Shown: in pieces, positions 24,036-34,713 of the stretch
How the letters are laid out: each line of letters opens with the position of its first letter
Numbering within the stretch: position 1 is the first letter of the stretch
Assembly (NCBI GenBank): GCA_026225945.1
Contig: JAMJFZ010000320.1
Span: 13,157,501 to 13,221,500, forward strand
Length of the DNA: 64,000 nucleotides
Reading direction: 5' to 3'
From: Cricetomys ansorgei
Lineage: Eukaryota > Chordata > Mammalia > Rodentia > Nesomyidae
The notes under the pieces: generated by a model
The model's input: the letters and a program-made list of their open reading frames with translations, nothing else
What the model was told of the DNA's origin: nothing
Databases searched by the model: none
Position numbers and translations under genes: made by a program

Positions 24036-25557
24036 CAATAGTGTAGATGGAAATAAAAAGATATGCTTAAACATGAATGTACTAATAATATAATTGTCTC
24101 TATGATGCAATAAACAGCTTAGAATACTGGGCCTCAGCAAAGGAATCAGTCGGACACAGTATGAGATAAACACAACTTTCTAGAGGTCTGGGAGAAAGCA
24201 AAAGAAAAACAAAATGAACCAAGAGGTGAAGATGAATCAGATGTGTAAGACGCTGCTGAAACCACACCAAATGATACGGAGAATAGAAGTGAGGAAAGCG
24301 AGAGCAGGGGAGACAGTGAAGGAGGAGAAGAGAGAGGAAAAGAAAGGGGAGTAAGGGCGGAACGGATGCTGCCTAAAAATATGTACATGGGCAGGCACAG
24401 GAACGTGACGGGCTCAGAACGGGAGCTTCAGGGGGAACAAAGCAAATCAATGAATTAGAACAACATTAAAGCACCTAGAGAAAATACTTTCAATTAGCAA
24501 AGTACTTTAATCTTCTTGGAAGAAAGGTGCACCATTCCTGGACTGGGGAGGGAATTTCTCCAAATTCTCAGTCCCAGCCCAGTGCATTACTGAAGCATAC
24601 TAAAGAATTCTTGGATATCCAGGCAAAGTGGTAAAGCAGCTTGTAGAAATGAAACGGAAGATTATTGATTCCAACCTCCCAAAAATTCCACTCGGATCCA
24701 AAGGAAATCAGTAGCTTTAAATATTGAAGAATTCAAGAAATGTTTTATACAGCTACTTCATGAAGCTTCTACTAGGCAGTAAATGTATGCCAACAAAGGA
24801 ATAACTTAAAAACATCACTGCAACAGACCAGCAGCGGAAATGGAATCTCTTCCAACGTAGGATTCAGATTCAAACAAATACTCGCATTGTCTTAAAGAAA
24901 ACTCCATGATGCTAGAAACACAGGAAATCAGAAACGCTACGGCCAGCAAAAGTTTGAGAATTTAAGATGGAACATGAAGTGTTCACAGTGATTTTTCCAA
25001 TATTTTTCACAGATGGAGACCAAAGGAAATCAATTAAAGCTGACACACAGTGGGAAAGATGGAAATATTTATTCAATGGTGCCAAGGTAGTCATAAAAAG
25101 ATAAGAAGCACATTTACCATGGGATAGCGAGAGAGGAGGAGGAAAGGGAGGCCAGAAGGAAAGCAAAAGCCTTTTATTGTTACTCCCGGTAGGAGATTAA
25201 TGGGCAAGGATAACAGATATCATGAATGGCTGTTAGGAAGATCGGTAGCGCGCGCACACACACATATAAAGCTTCTAACATGTTAGAAAAAAATATATTT
25301 ATATAAATGCTACATGATAATAATTACAATAATATAAGCAACACAAAAAACTCTTCAAACCTGTTAGAAAACACATACACATAAATCAATAAAGAAAAAG
25401 CTACATGAAAAATATCTAAGAGTAATGAAAACAGACACCAAACATAAAATTTCAAACCTAAGATATGTGTCATGTCTCCACACGAAACTGACCTAATTTC
25501 CTCAAAAAGAAAAATATCTGTAGAACAATTTCATCTTGTGTGTAGTAGACAGAGGCA
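24036..25557. other. Stretch without gene
   Basis: A-rich unique-looking DNA with a purine-rich part at 24,280-24,360. A CGCGCGCACACACACA block lies at about 25,248-25,264. No exon or clear transposon recognised. Confidence 0.5.
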
Positions 25558-25742
25558 GGCAGGCATGGTGACTCACGGGGGACAAAAGCAGACGGATTTC
25601 TGTGAGTCTGAAGCCAGCCTTGTCTACACAGCACATCCCGGGCCTGCTAGACCAACATAGCGAGACTTTCCCTGTCTCAAAATTAAAAAAAAAAAAAAAA
25701 AAGAAAGAAAGAAAGAAAGAAAAGAAAGAAAAAGAAAGGAAC
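25558..25742 (+). repeat. B1 SINE with internal deletion and A/(AAAG)n tail
   Basis: 'gcaggcatggtgactcac' is the B1 head. The usual 'gcctttaatcccagcactcgg' section is largely missing, then 'gcagacggatttctgtgagt', 'gaagccagccttgtctaca' and 'gtctcaaaatt' follow. The tail is a long A run (from about 25,683) passing into (AAAG)n up to 25,740. Confidence 0.8.
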
Positions 25743-25954
25743 AATGCAAAGAAATTAAGAATGACTGGGAATAAAATGGCAAGCATTGTATCTCAGCCAC
25801 AAACTCCCCATACAAAGTAATAATTAAGACACTGAGGGCACTGTATGGTATTAATAGTACCAGGTGAGAGAGGCTCTCCATACCTGTTTACCAGAGAACA
25901 CAGCAACGGTCCTGGAGCCAAAATACAAGCGATACAATGAGAAACAGATAAAAG

Positions 25955-26097
25955 TGATCTTGCCCATAACCCCAGCCCTTGGGAAGTAGATGGAGGAGGA
26001 TCAGCAGTTCAGGTCATTTTTGTTATGACAAAATGACATTTCTGGAATTTTAGGCTGTCCTGAGATATGTGAATCATTGTATTTAAAAAAAATAAAA
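25955..26097 (+). repeat. Old B1 SINE
   Basis: 'cataaccccagcccttggga', 'ggaggaggatcagcagttca' and 'ggctgtcctgagatatgtg' follow the B1 body, with an insertion after 'ttcaggtca' and an A-rich tail at 26,080-26,097. Confidence 0.6.
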
Positions 26098-27134
26098 AAG
26101 AGGCACATTAGTATATTACATAAATGTGTGCTATCTATAATATATGAATATATACACATATATCTCCAATGAATACAGAAGACATGCAACAATCAATACA
26201 GTACCTGTAATACACATATATAAAATCACTTATTTGGTAAACACAATGTTTCTAGTTTTAGATATCTAATTAATAATCTTTAAAGGAAGAAAGAAGATCT
26301 TTTGACCACAGAGAAAACATTTATAAAACTTGAAAATGATACCTGGTCCCAGTACACTGAAATAAAACCAGGAAAATCACCCACTAACTGAATATTTAGT
26401 GGCTGTCTATCAAGCTACCATTCGGTCAAAGAGGATACTAAGACCTAGAAATTACAGAATACCTGAGACTGACAATAAAATTCTATTGGCCAGAGCCCAT
26501 GTAATTCAGGCAAAGCAGCTGTTTGTTATTAGTGATGTTACCCTTAAAGAATTGTATTACTAGACAGGAAACGGAAATGAATGTATCCAGCACTGAACAT
26601 ACGAAGTTAGAAGCATATCACAGGAGGCAGGTGAAGACACAGACCAGGAAAGGCAAAGTCTATGTTACTAAATTGTAGTATAAATATGCAGCTCTCCCGC
26701 TTGCTGTCTCTGGGACGAATACATGCATTTGGGGATGAATAGAATGTAATGCAGTGACGCAACAGTGCCTTTTCTCTGCACATCTGGAAAGTCCTCGAAG
26801 ATACACATATGGTATGCATAAAATGCACAATTATTTACGTAGAAGAAGACAGCACAGGTGGAAAGGGAAGAGGCTCAGGACAGGAAAAGGGTAAAATATG
26901 CACTGATAGTAGGCATATAAACTAGTTCTAGAAAGCGAAAGGAGAAGTACAAGACACAATGCACACAGTGTACAAAATATATTAAAATATTGGACTAAAC
27001 TGATGCCCCTTTCAAAGTGTGTGACAGGAGAAAACGACTCTGAAAGATGTGTTTGTGAAACAGGATTTAACTCATATTTCAACTTTTCCATTAGCTTGAG
27101 CACATTCATAAGCTTTGGTTTTGGCCTCGCTTTG
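26098..27134. other. AT-rich stretch, possible ancient LINE-1 debris
   Basis: Text around 26,290-26,480 (for example 'cttttgaccacagagaaaac' and 'ctaactgaatatttagtgg') faintly recalls LINE-1 ORF2 sequence, but order and similarity are too weak for a call. No exon recognised. Confidence 0.3.
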
Positions 27135-27406
27135 TGTTGGGGCCCAGGTTACCCAGGCAGTGAATTGCTCCAGGAACCTTGTCAAGCTGAAGCATCTCAT
27201 AGCCCAGTAGCCAGCTCAGGGATTGATTTTACTATTACTATTGGCTTATACAGATCTTATTATTGATGAGAGAACATATGCCACCATACAGTGAAGACAA
27301 AAAAAGGGGCAAGGCAGTTAGGGGGTTCCAGTTCCCGGCAGTGAATTGCTCCAGGAGCCTTGTCAAGCTAAAGCATCTCATAGCCTGGGTAAACTGGGCC
27401 CCAACA
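27135..27406. mobile_element. Unclassified 272-bp element with terminal inverted repeats
   Basis: The ends 27135-27158 and 27383-27406 are inverted repeats matching at 23 of 24 positions, starting TGTTGGGGCCCAG and ending CTGGGCCCCAACA. Immediately inside each end lies one copy of a 49-bp direct repeat (27156-27204 and 27337-27385, 47 of 49 identical) that starts with ggcagtgaattgctcc. About 130 unique bases separate them. TG...CA termini suggest an LTR-like element, but I see no polyadenylation signal and no clear flanking target duplication. The family is unknown to me; it could also be a local rearrangement. Confidence 0.55.
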
Positions 27407-28081
27407 TATTTGTTTCATTGTTGTATTTTTCCTGACCGACATCCAGCCCCTTCTTAGGGTATGGCCTGGGTTTTGCCTTCAGCTTTATTAGGTGACTCCA
27501 GGCTGAGTGGATGGAGCATGTGCTACAGGCTAATCCTGTCCATTCTCCTGCACTACAACCCCTCTTGTGGAATATTTACTCCTCCATTCATGCAATTGCT
27601 CCACAGATGCCTGATGGTACTTCTGTATGCCTCACGTTATAAATTGTACAGCTTTTACTTTAATATTTATTCATCTGAGGTATACTTTGTTGGTGATAGT
27701 GAAGCTGAGAGGGGAATCCTTAAGGCACCTGCACCCTAGGTCTGACTGCTTAAAGCACTCACAGGCTTTTCACTCACAATCCCTTTCTTATATCATCTGA
27801 AGGGCTGATACGGTAGCCATTGTTCTCCGGCATCCTGAAGGACTCCAGTGACATGTTGAGAATGGTAAGCTTGTTGACACCAAGACTGAATTTAGAATTA
27901 TTTGGTTCTAAAGCCACTATTTTCGCTCTAACACCAGAGGCCAAGGTTTCAGATGCTAGAGACAAAAGACTAAAAGAGAAGGAAGAAGTAGGAGAGAGGA
28001 ATGGAGGGAAGGTCAGAAACATGCATGCATGTTAGACACATGGGAAAAGATCAATAGCTGAAATGGCATATATACGTATTT
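27407..28081. other. Stretch without gene
   Basis: No known repeat or exon recognised; frames 27461-27739 (+) and 27774-28022 (-) resemble no known protein. Confidence 0.5.
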
Positions 28082-28139
28082 GCACACACACATATATGTG
28101 TGTGTGTGTGTGCGTGTGTATGTGTACGTATACATATGT

Positions 28140-28170
<31 letters not shown>

Positions 28171-28172
28171 TA
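28082..28172. repeat. Back-to-back (TG)n and (CA)n, palindromic microsatellite
   Basis: A TG-rich half (28,096-28,120) and a CA-rich half (28,143-28,170) face each other around a 'tacgtatacatatgta' centre, so the whole tract is a near-palindrome able to form a cruciform. Confidence 0.9.
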
Positions 28173-28633
28173 TTTATGTATGTATTGAACAAAACTGAAA
28201 CAGTCATTAAACAGACTGCTCACACAATGTTAAAGACCTCAAGGTCATTTCACACACTTGGCCACTCTAGATTCTGAATGTATTTAAAGCATCAGTTAGG
28301 TTTTCTCCTACAGATTATGACCAAAGACTTTTGACTGTCAGAGAGAGGGTGAGATTTCACTGAGCGTTTCCTCCCTGCTTTCTTCCACGCCCCTGAAGAA
28401 CAGGAACATAAGAGATAAAATAATACAGTATAGTTAATAATATAGGTTATACCTTAATCTGTACAGGCAGTATTTCTTTTGGCATTTTCTAAAAAGAAGG
28501 GAGGAAAGTGAACAAAAATTTGCCCCAGGATCCCAAACCGCAGGTGGCATCAGAAAAGCTAAAAACCAAGAGGAAGTTTCCATTTGTCAGCTTCCTACTG
28601 GGTAACAATTTTTGGTGATAAGAGCCCGTGGAA

Positions 28634-28788
28634 GCCAGGTGGTGATGGTGCATTCCTTTAACCTCAGCACTTGGGAGGCAGAGGCAGGCAGGTCTCTGTA
28701 AGTTCAAGGTCAGCCTGGTCTGCAGAGTGAGTTCCAACAGAGAAACCCTATCTCAGAACAAAACAAACAAACCCAAACACTATGTAAA
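28634..28788 (+). repeat. B1 SINE with target-site duplication
   Basis: Full-length B1: 'gccaggtggtgatggtgc', 'acctcagcacttgggaggc', 'agttcaaggtcagcctgg', 'aaccctatctcag' and an A-rich tail. It is flanked by the 13-bp duplication agagcccRtggaa at 28621-28633 and 28789-28801 with one mismatch, which fixes the insertion ends and indicates LINE-1-mediated retroposition. Confidence 0.95.
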
Positions 28789-28801
28789 AGAGCCCATGGA
28801 A

Positions 28802-29351
28802 GATCACTGTGAGACATGGCCATCTATTTTTTCATACTGTTTTCTCTGGGGCAAAATAATCGATTTTCTAAAACATTTGGATGGCTTTGTAGGCGAGGAG
28901 GAGCTAGACAAGTGGAGGCAGCAACGCTAATCACAACTCTTATTCCTAAATAAAGGCCATGTAAAGGAATAACTCTCTGACTTCCAACAGATGTGTGCCC
29001 AGGTCTGAAGACATTCCTGGCTGTTGCGGTTGTGGGAATAGTTGAGTCTTGCATCTAGCAGATAGAGGTCAAGAAGGGTGGTTCTGGAATTACTGGGGCC
29101 ACGGTTTGGATTAAGACGGTCTGGTTCCAAAGCATCAGTTCTTTCTATTAAAATACCTCGATTGTTGAAGTTTCAAAAGGGAGAGAGAGAAATTATTTTA
29201 GACAACAAAACCATCTTCAAACTAGTTAGAAACGTGCTTGACAATCTCTCACAACAAAAACGTTCTGGCCCAACATGTTAAGTGGCAAAGCTGAAAACCT
29301 TGGTTTCAAGAGAGTGAGGACCTTTTGCATTGTCACATGAAGTGATATCAG
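28802..29351. other. Stretch without gene
   Basis: No repeat or exon recognised. Confidence 0.5.
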
Positions 29352-29506
29352 AAAGCGTGTGCGTGGGTGTGTGTATGCGTGTGGGTGTGTGCATGTGTGT
29401 AGAGTGCGTGTGTGCGTGGGTGTGTATGTGCGTGTGTGTGTATGTGCATGTGTGTACGTGTGCGTGCGTGTGTGTGCGCGTGTGTGCGTGTGCATGTGCG
29501 TGTAGG
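29352..29506. repeat. Long degenerate (TG)n/(GTGC)n tract
   Basis: About 150 bases of TG interrupted by CG, TA and GGG variants. It explains the overlapping Cys/Val-rich and Thr/His-rich frames on both strands, none of which is a gene. Confidence 0.95.
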
Positions 29507-30524
29507 GAGGGTTTGTAGACTCCAATCACTCTCTTCCATCACCCAGGCATCTACTGAGCATCCATTGTTCTGAAGCTAGATTCATCAACATGGCTGAGCA
29601 GAGCATTTGGCCAGTCAAGTTATTGTCCTCTGTTGAATGTCAGGCTTCCCTTGTGGGAGGAAAACCAGATGTTCTGTTGAATAGATAACTCCATAGCATG
29701 CCTAAGATCAGTCTCCAGACCGGGTCACTGCAGTATCTCCAGGAGGGCTTCTTTGGTTTCTTCTTTGGTTTGTGGGCAGTGGGTTTTCATCTTTCTGGAA
29801 GTACTGTCAAGTGTCTAGGATCCATTTTTGTTTTATTTTATCTTCAGTGTTAGCACCTGCTTATGTGATAAGGATGAAGATGAATCTCTTTTAACGTATG
29901 TTAACTTCTACCAATTTCCTCAGCTCTCCTGCCTCAGCTCCAATACAGTATGTCTTCTCTCACCACCATCAGTGAGTAAGCAATCTTCCAAACCACCCGT
30001 GGCCGCACTTCACGTCTTGAGAGACTCTCAGAAAATGCATCCCGAGGAAGGAGACAAATACAGAGTTGGCACTGAAAGTACCTAAAGAGATCAGACGATG
30101 ATCTCAGAGAAGGAAAAGCCTCAAGGATAAACAGAGGCAGGCCGAAAGACAGAGCAACTCTGTGATCTGCTTTCATCAGTCAATGTATAATAGATTTTTG
30201 TCTATTAATTCCTAAGGTGGCACTTTCTTTTAAAATTAATAAATGCAGACTGCTTGCTTGTGTATCAGCTGAGGCCTGAGAAAGTAATTTTGAATGGTAT
30301 TTCGGCCTTCACGGTAGAATTTAAATCCACCTGATTAATTTTAGTGGCTGCACGATAGTCCGCAGTGCGATTCGCTAATATTGATTTAGCCCTGAACCTA
30401 TGATGGACATTTTGGTTGTTCTTGGCTTTGTGCTGTTGTAGTCAAAGATCTGGAAACATTTCTGTTTATGATTTTTTTTTTGTAAATATCAAGTGACATT
30501 AAATATTTATTCCATGGTAACAGA
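29507..30524. other. Stretch without gene
   Basis: No repeat recognised; frame 29828-30085 (+) resembles no known protein. Confidence 0.5.
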
Positions 30525-30665
30525 ATTATTAATGCTATTTAGGGAATTCTCACACTCACCCTTAAAGATGTGTGAAGTTATCACCATCTTACAATGGATG
30601 AGGAAATGAGGACACTGATACATCGAGGAGTGGAGCCAAGGCTGTAAGATGGAAAGTGGAGAATA
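30525..30665 (-). repeat. MIR SINE
   Basis: Antisense MIR core: 'aattctcacactcaccctta', 'catcttacaatggatgagga', 'gaggagtggagccaaggctg'. Confidence 0.75.
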
Positions 30666-33191
30666 GTGTCTGCACACTGTAACATAGCGTCAGAGCTGGG
30701 GTCGGCCTCCCCTCTTGCTAAGGGGTGGAATCCTAGATTCTGTATTCTGGTTATTCTGTAAGCATGCTATTATTTAGAATTTAAAGTAAACAAAGATATT
30801 TTTAGCAATGAATTGCAACGAAAGTTTCTTTTGTCACTAGATACAGTCTGGAAGTTAAAGACAACTAGAAGCAGGGCATGCTTATGAAAGACTCTGGTTG
30901 GTGCATCTATGAAAGGAAGGGCAATGGAATGGCTAAGCCCTCCATCATCCTGAGCATCTCCTGGGAGTCTGCTAGACCAGTGATGTATGTAATGCCACAG
31001 TCTCCTGGCAGCAACTTAGAAGCTAGGGTTTTGCAGCTGCTCTACCCAGAGACCCCAAGTTATCCAAAACGACTCCCAGAAACACAAGAAGACCAAATAA
31101 CTGTCCAGAGCATCTTTTCTGGATTTCAAGGTACTCCGGAGAGTGCAGGGGCACTGCAGCTGGCAGCAGCTTAAGGATGCAGGCTGTGGAGTTAGGTAGC
31201 CCAGGTGACACGCACACAAGGCTGAGTCTATTTGTCAGCATCCTCACCCGTTTTTAAATTAACTAATTTTTATTCTTTTTGTTACTTATCTTATTCTTCT
31301 CTCACGCAATACACCCTGGCAGTAGCTTCCCTTCCCTCTATTCCTCCCAGTACCCCCCTCCACCAGACACACACACTTCCCTCTCTTCCAGTTCCGCTCC
31401 CCCTCTGTTTCCCTTCAGAAAAGAGCATCTCCCCCAGGGATATCAACCAAACATGGCATAACTAGATAATTAAGACTAGACCTAAACTCTAAATTGGGTG
31501 CGACATCAGAACCTTCTAGGTCTACTTCCTAAGATGTTAGCTCAAGTGACTGTGAGCTGTATATTGTTTCATATCTTTGCAGTGCTTAAAACAATGTTGT
31601 CAGAGTTAACATTTTGTAAATAGTTACTTCATTGTAGAGTCACCTTTGGGTCTCTGTAAGCTTTCTTTCTTAGCTACAAATCAAATACCAGAAGATACTA
31701 CCCAAGTGAATACAGCCAACCCTCCATGGACCAGTTCACACCAGTGTTCGATACCTGGTAGAATTAGAGTGTTTTTTTTTTTCTTTTTCCATTTGTTTCC
31801 TACATCATTTTATTATTTATTAAAAATGACAATAAAACAAACTCACTTAGAAAACAATCTTTCTATTTCAACTGATGAGAGAAAATGGAATGACTAAGAC
31901 TAGATTATAAAAAATAGATGTCACCAGTGTAATTCCCAGGGACTTCACTCTAGTTTTTAACCTCCCTAGGCTAAGCTGTGGCCGCTGTAACTATGAATAT
32001 TGCCAGTATCATCCTCGTCACCAAATGCTTCTACTAGTATGGTAGCTGCAAGACAATATTGCTGATACTAACCCTCTTCTCTCCTGAGTCTCATAGGCTC
32101 CATCACAGCTTCTCTATCTTCCTAAGAGAAGAAGACATTATAAAATACTGTAGTGGAATAATGAGATCAGCATAGGTGCACATAGTAAGAAAACTTTGAG
32201 CTATGGAATTCATAGGTATGTTTTATATAATTTTATTCTGAAATGGTGGAAAGGCACTCTGACTCTTCCTGAAGATGAATGAAACTGAGAGGCACAGCAG
32301 TAACAATGGCCTCTCAAGTCACACACTGCATAGTGGTAGAGACGAAAGGAAAAATCAGTGACTTGATGTTCAATCAGTTTCCAGTAGTTTCCTGGCTCCG
32401 CGTTTACCTTCTTTCATCTGGAGAAAAGTTCCTTCGGCAACTGTCAGTTTGTATCCCACTACTGATGGCAGTCCGACTCCACAGCAAGCCCAGGAACCCT
32501 GGGGGATTTTTAGAGCCAGTTAGAGATGAGGTAGTCTCGATGACCTTTCAATCCAACAATGCTAAAAGACAAGCTGAAAAGGATTTTTGAAAGCACAGTG
32601 AGAAGCAAGGCATTGCCTGCCATGGTTGTTTGCTCCGTAGCTGCGCCCCACATAGTTCTTTCAAAAGTCCAGGTTCTAAGTGTTGTAGAAAAGGGCTTTC
32701 CAGTCCTGTTGGCTTCCGATATAAAATAAGGTAAAATTGAAGCTAGAGTAGTATGGAATTTGATTGATAGATAAGATGAAAGTATGGAGAAATCTTAATA
32801 TTAAGACTTTGATTAAAAGATCATGCAACAAACGGTCATAGTTAGCTAACGTTTGACTAGTCACAGTGCATAGAAAATGAGATTGAGTGACTATTTTGAT
32901 TGTGATTGAAGGACTTGTTCCAGTCTTCTTCAGTGAGCTTAAACTATCTTTATGATCACTGAACACTGGAAGCTGTGTTTGTTACCCTGTGACAATGAGG
33001 CGGTGGTGAAGGCTGGCGGGCATAGGTGCCCCTCTACCTCCAGCACTGGCCTTGTTGCTTCAACATCCTTGAGCACATCGCTGAATCTGTTGAACTCTTT
33101 GCACCAGTTACCTAAATAAGCCTGGGCTCAAGCTGCACCTCTTGAGCAATGATTCTGGTGCCAGTGAAACATGACAGGCAGTTTTCTGGGA
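30666..33191. other. Stretch without gene
   Basis: Over 2.5 kb with no confident repeat. A pyrimidine-rich, C-rich segment lies at 31,300-31,430. Short frames resemble no protein family. Confidence 0.5.
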
Positions 33192-33196
33192 GCTTC

Positions 33197-33810
33197 TGTG
33201 TTGGCTAGTCTTATGTCGACTTGACATACACACTAGAATTACCTGACAGGAGGGAACCCTAATTGAGAAATGCCTCCATAAGATCTGGCTGTAAGGCATT
33301 TTCTTTGTCTTTTCCTTCTTTCTGTTGTTTTCTTTTTTAAAATTTTTGTTTATTTGTTTTGTTTTAAAAAAAAAAAAGATTTCTCTGTTTTAACTCTGGC
33401 TGTCCTGGAACTCACTCTGTAGACCAGGCTGGTCCCAACTCACAGAGATCTACCTGCCTCTGCTTCCCAAGTGCTGATATTAAAGGAATGTACCACCATT
33501 GCCCATCAAAATGCATTTTCTTAATTAGTTATTGATGGGGAAGGGCCTGGCTCCCTATTGGTGTGGCCACTTCTGGGATGGTGGTCCTGGGTTCTATAAG
33601 AAAGTAGTCTGAGCAAACAATGGGAAGGAATTCAATAAGCAGCATCCCTCCATGGCCTCTGCCTCAGTTCCTGCCTCTAGGTTCCAGTTCCTGTCCTGTC
33701 CTCCAACAGGAGGTGATCAAGAAGTGTAAGCCTGATAAACCCTTTCATCTTCAACTTGCTTTTGGTGATTGTGTTTCTTTGCAGCAGCAATAGAAACCCC
33801 AACTAAGACA
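33197..33810 (+). mobile_element. MT-type MaLR LTR, complete, split by a B1
   Basis: The LTR starts TGTGTTGGC and ends AACTAAGACA and is flanked by the 5-bp duplication gcttc (33192-33196 and 33811-33815), the size expected for ERVL-MaLR elements. Typical text includes 'aattgagaaatgcctccata', 'ggtcctgggttctataag' and 'ctccatggcctctgcctc'. Without the nested B1 and its duplicated target the LTR is about 397 bp. It is a solo, non-coding LTR; no internal sequence is attached. Confidence 0.85.
33306..33512 (-). repeat. B1 SINE nested in the MT LTR
   Basis: Antisense B1: 'ctctggctgtcctggaactc', 'tagaccaggctggtccc', 'ctgcctctgcttcccaagtg'. The T-rich side (antisense tail, about 33,306-33,360) lies on the left. 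It is bounded by the duplicated LTR decamer gcattttctt at 33296-33305 and 33513-33522, proving insertion into the LTR. Confidence 0.93.
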
Positions 33811-34243
33811 GCTTCTGAGGATGGAAGTGGTCTCTTCTTCAGCGAGAGTCAGGATGTCTTCAGTTGATCAGGCTCTTGTGATATTTACATGTGAAGTCTG
33901 ACACTGTTGATATGTTCTACCTCTACGGAAGAAATTAGCTTCAGGTTGAAAGTGGATGATATAAAAAAAAGAAAAAGAAAGAAAACCAGGAAAGAAATGA
34001 GGGCCTTAATGATATGGCTGAGCAGAAGTGCCAAGCCAAGCCTGAAACCCAGCAGGCTTTTACAGACTTGCTATTACAGATGCTCTTGGACCTTCACTGT
34101 TGCATTTTCTGATACCCATGAAGCCAGACATCTATGTATATGTTAGAGGCATACACTATGGAAATGGCCATATGGCAACTCTCTTCTATTGGTATCTCAA
34201 GCTTTATGTAAATGCTTTAAGCATAGCTTTGTGGGAGAGCTGT

Positions 34244-34385
34244 GGCATGCGTGGTCCTGTGCCTGTGACAGCAACACCTGGGAAGCAGAAGCATGAGGGA
34301 TGCTAATTTTAAGGCCTGTCTGGGCTACACCCTGAGTTCTAGGCCAAGTGTGGGAGACAGTATGGGAGATGGGTTTCCAAAAAAT
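34244..34385 (+). repeat. Old B1 SINE
   Basis: 'gcatgcgtggtcctgtgcc', 'gcaacacctgggaagcagaa', 'aggcctgtctgggctacacc', 'gagttctaggccaagtgtgg' follow the B1/proto-B1 body, ending in a short A-rich tail that abuts the next SINE. Confidence 0.8.
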
Positions 34386-34713
34386 GAGTGTGTGTGCCCG
34401 TGTTTGTGTGTGTGTGTGTGTACTTACCTACGCATGTGCATTTAGAGGCCATAGGTTGCCTTCTGGTATTCTTCTCTATTGCTCTACACACTTTTTTAAA
34501 GATGACTTCTCTTTGAACCCAGGGCTTGCCATTTGGCTACACTGGCTGGTCACAGGACTCCTGGAGTCCACTTATTCTGTGTTCTTCTCCACCAGCGCTG
34601 CGGCTACAGATGCACTCCATCACGCCCAGGGCTTTATGTGGACACTGGGTATCCGAACCTGAGATTTTAGGCTTGCACAGCAAGCACTTACCCAGTGAAC
34701 CATCTCCCCACCC
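34386..34713 (-). repeat. B4 SINE (antisense)
   Basis: Starts with the (TG)n tail (34,388-34,420), then 'ttagaggccataggttgcc', 'ctacactggctggtcacagg', 'atcacgcccagggcttta', and ends with the antisense tRNA-like head 'gaaccatctccccaccc'. Confidence 0.88.

Noticed and set aside
26290..26480. LINE-1 ORF2 fragment
   Set aside because: Only faint word-level similarity; a neighbouring L1-like phrase near 25,820 is in the wrong order for one element.
28082..29530. CRISPR-like or tandem coding repeats suggested by short regular units
   Set aside because: They are dinucleotide microsatellites in a mammalian genome; there are no spacers and no cas genes.
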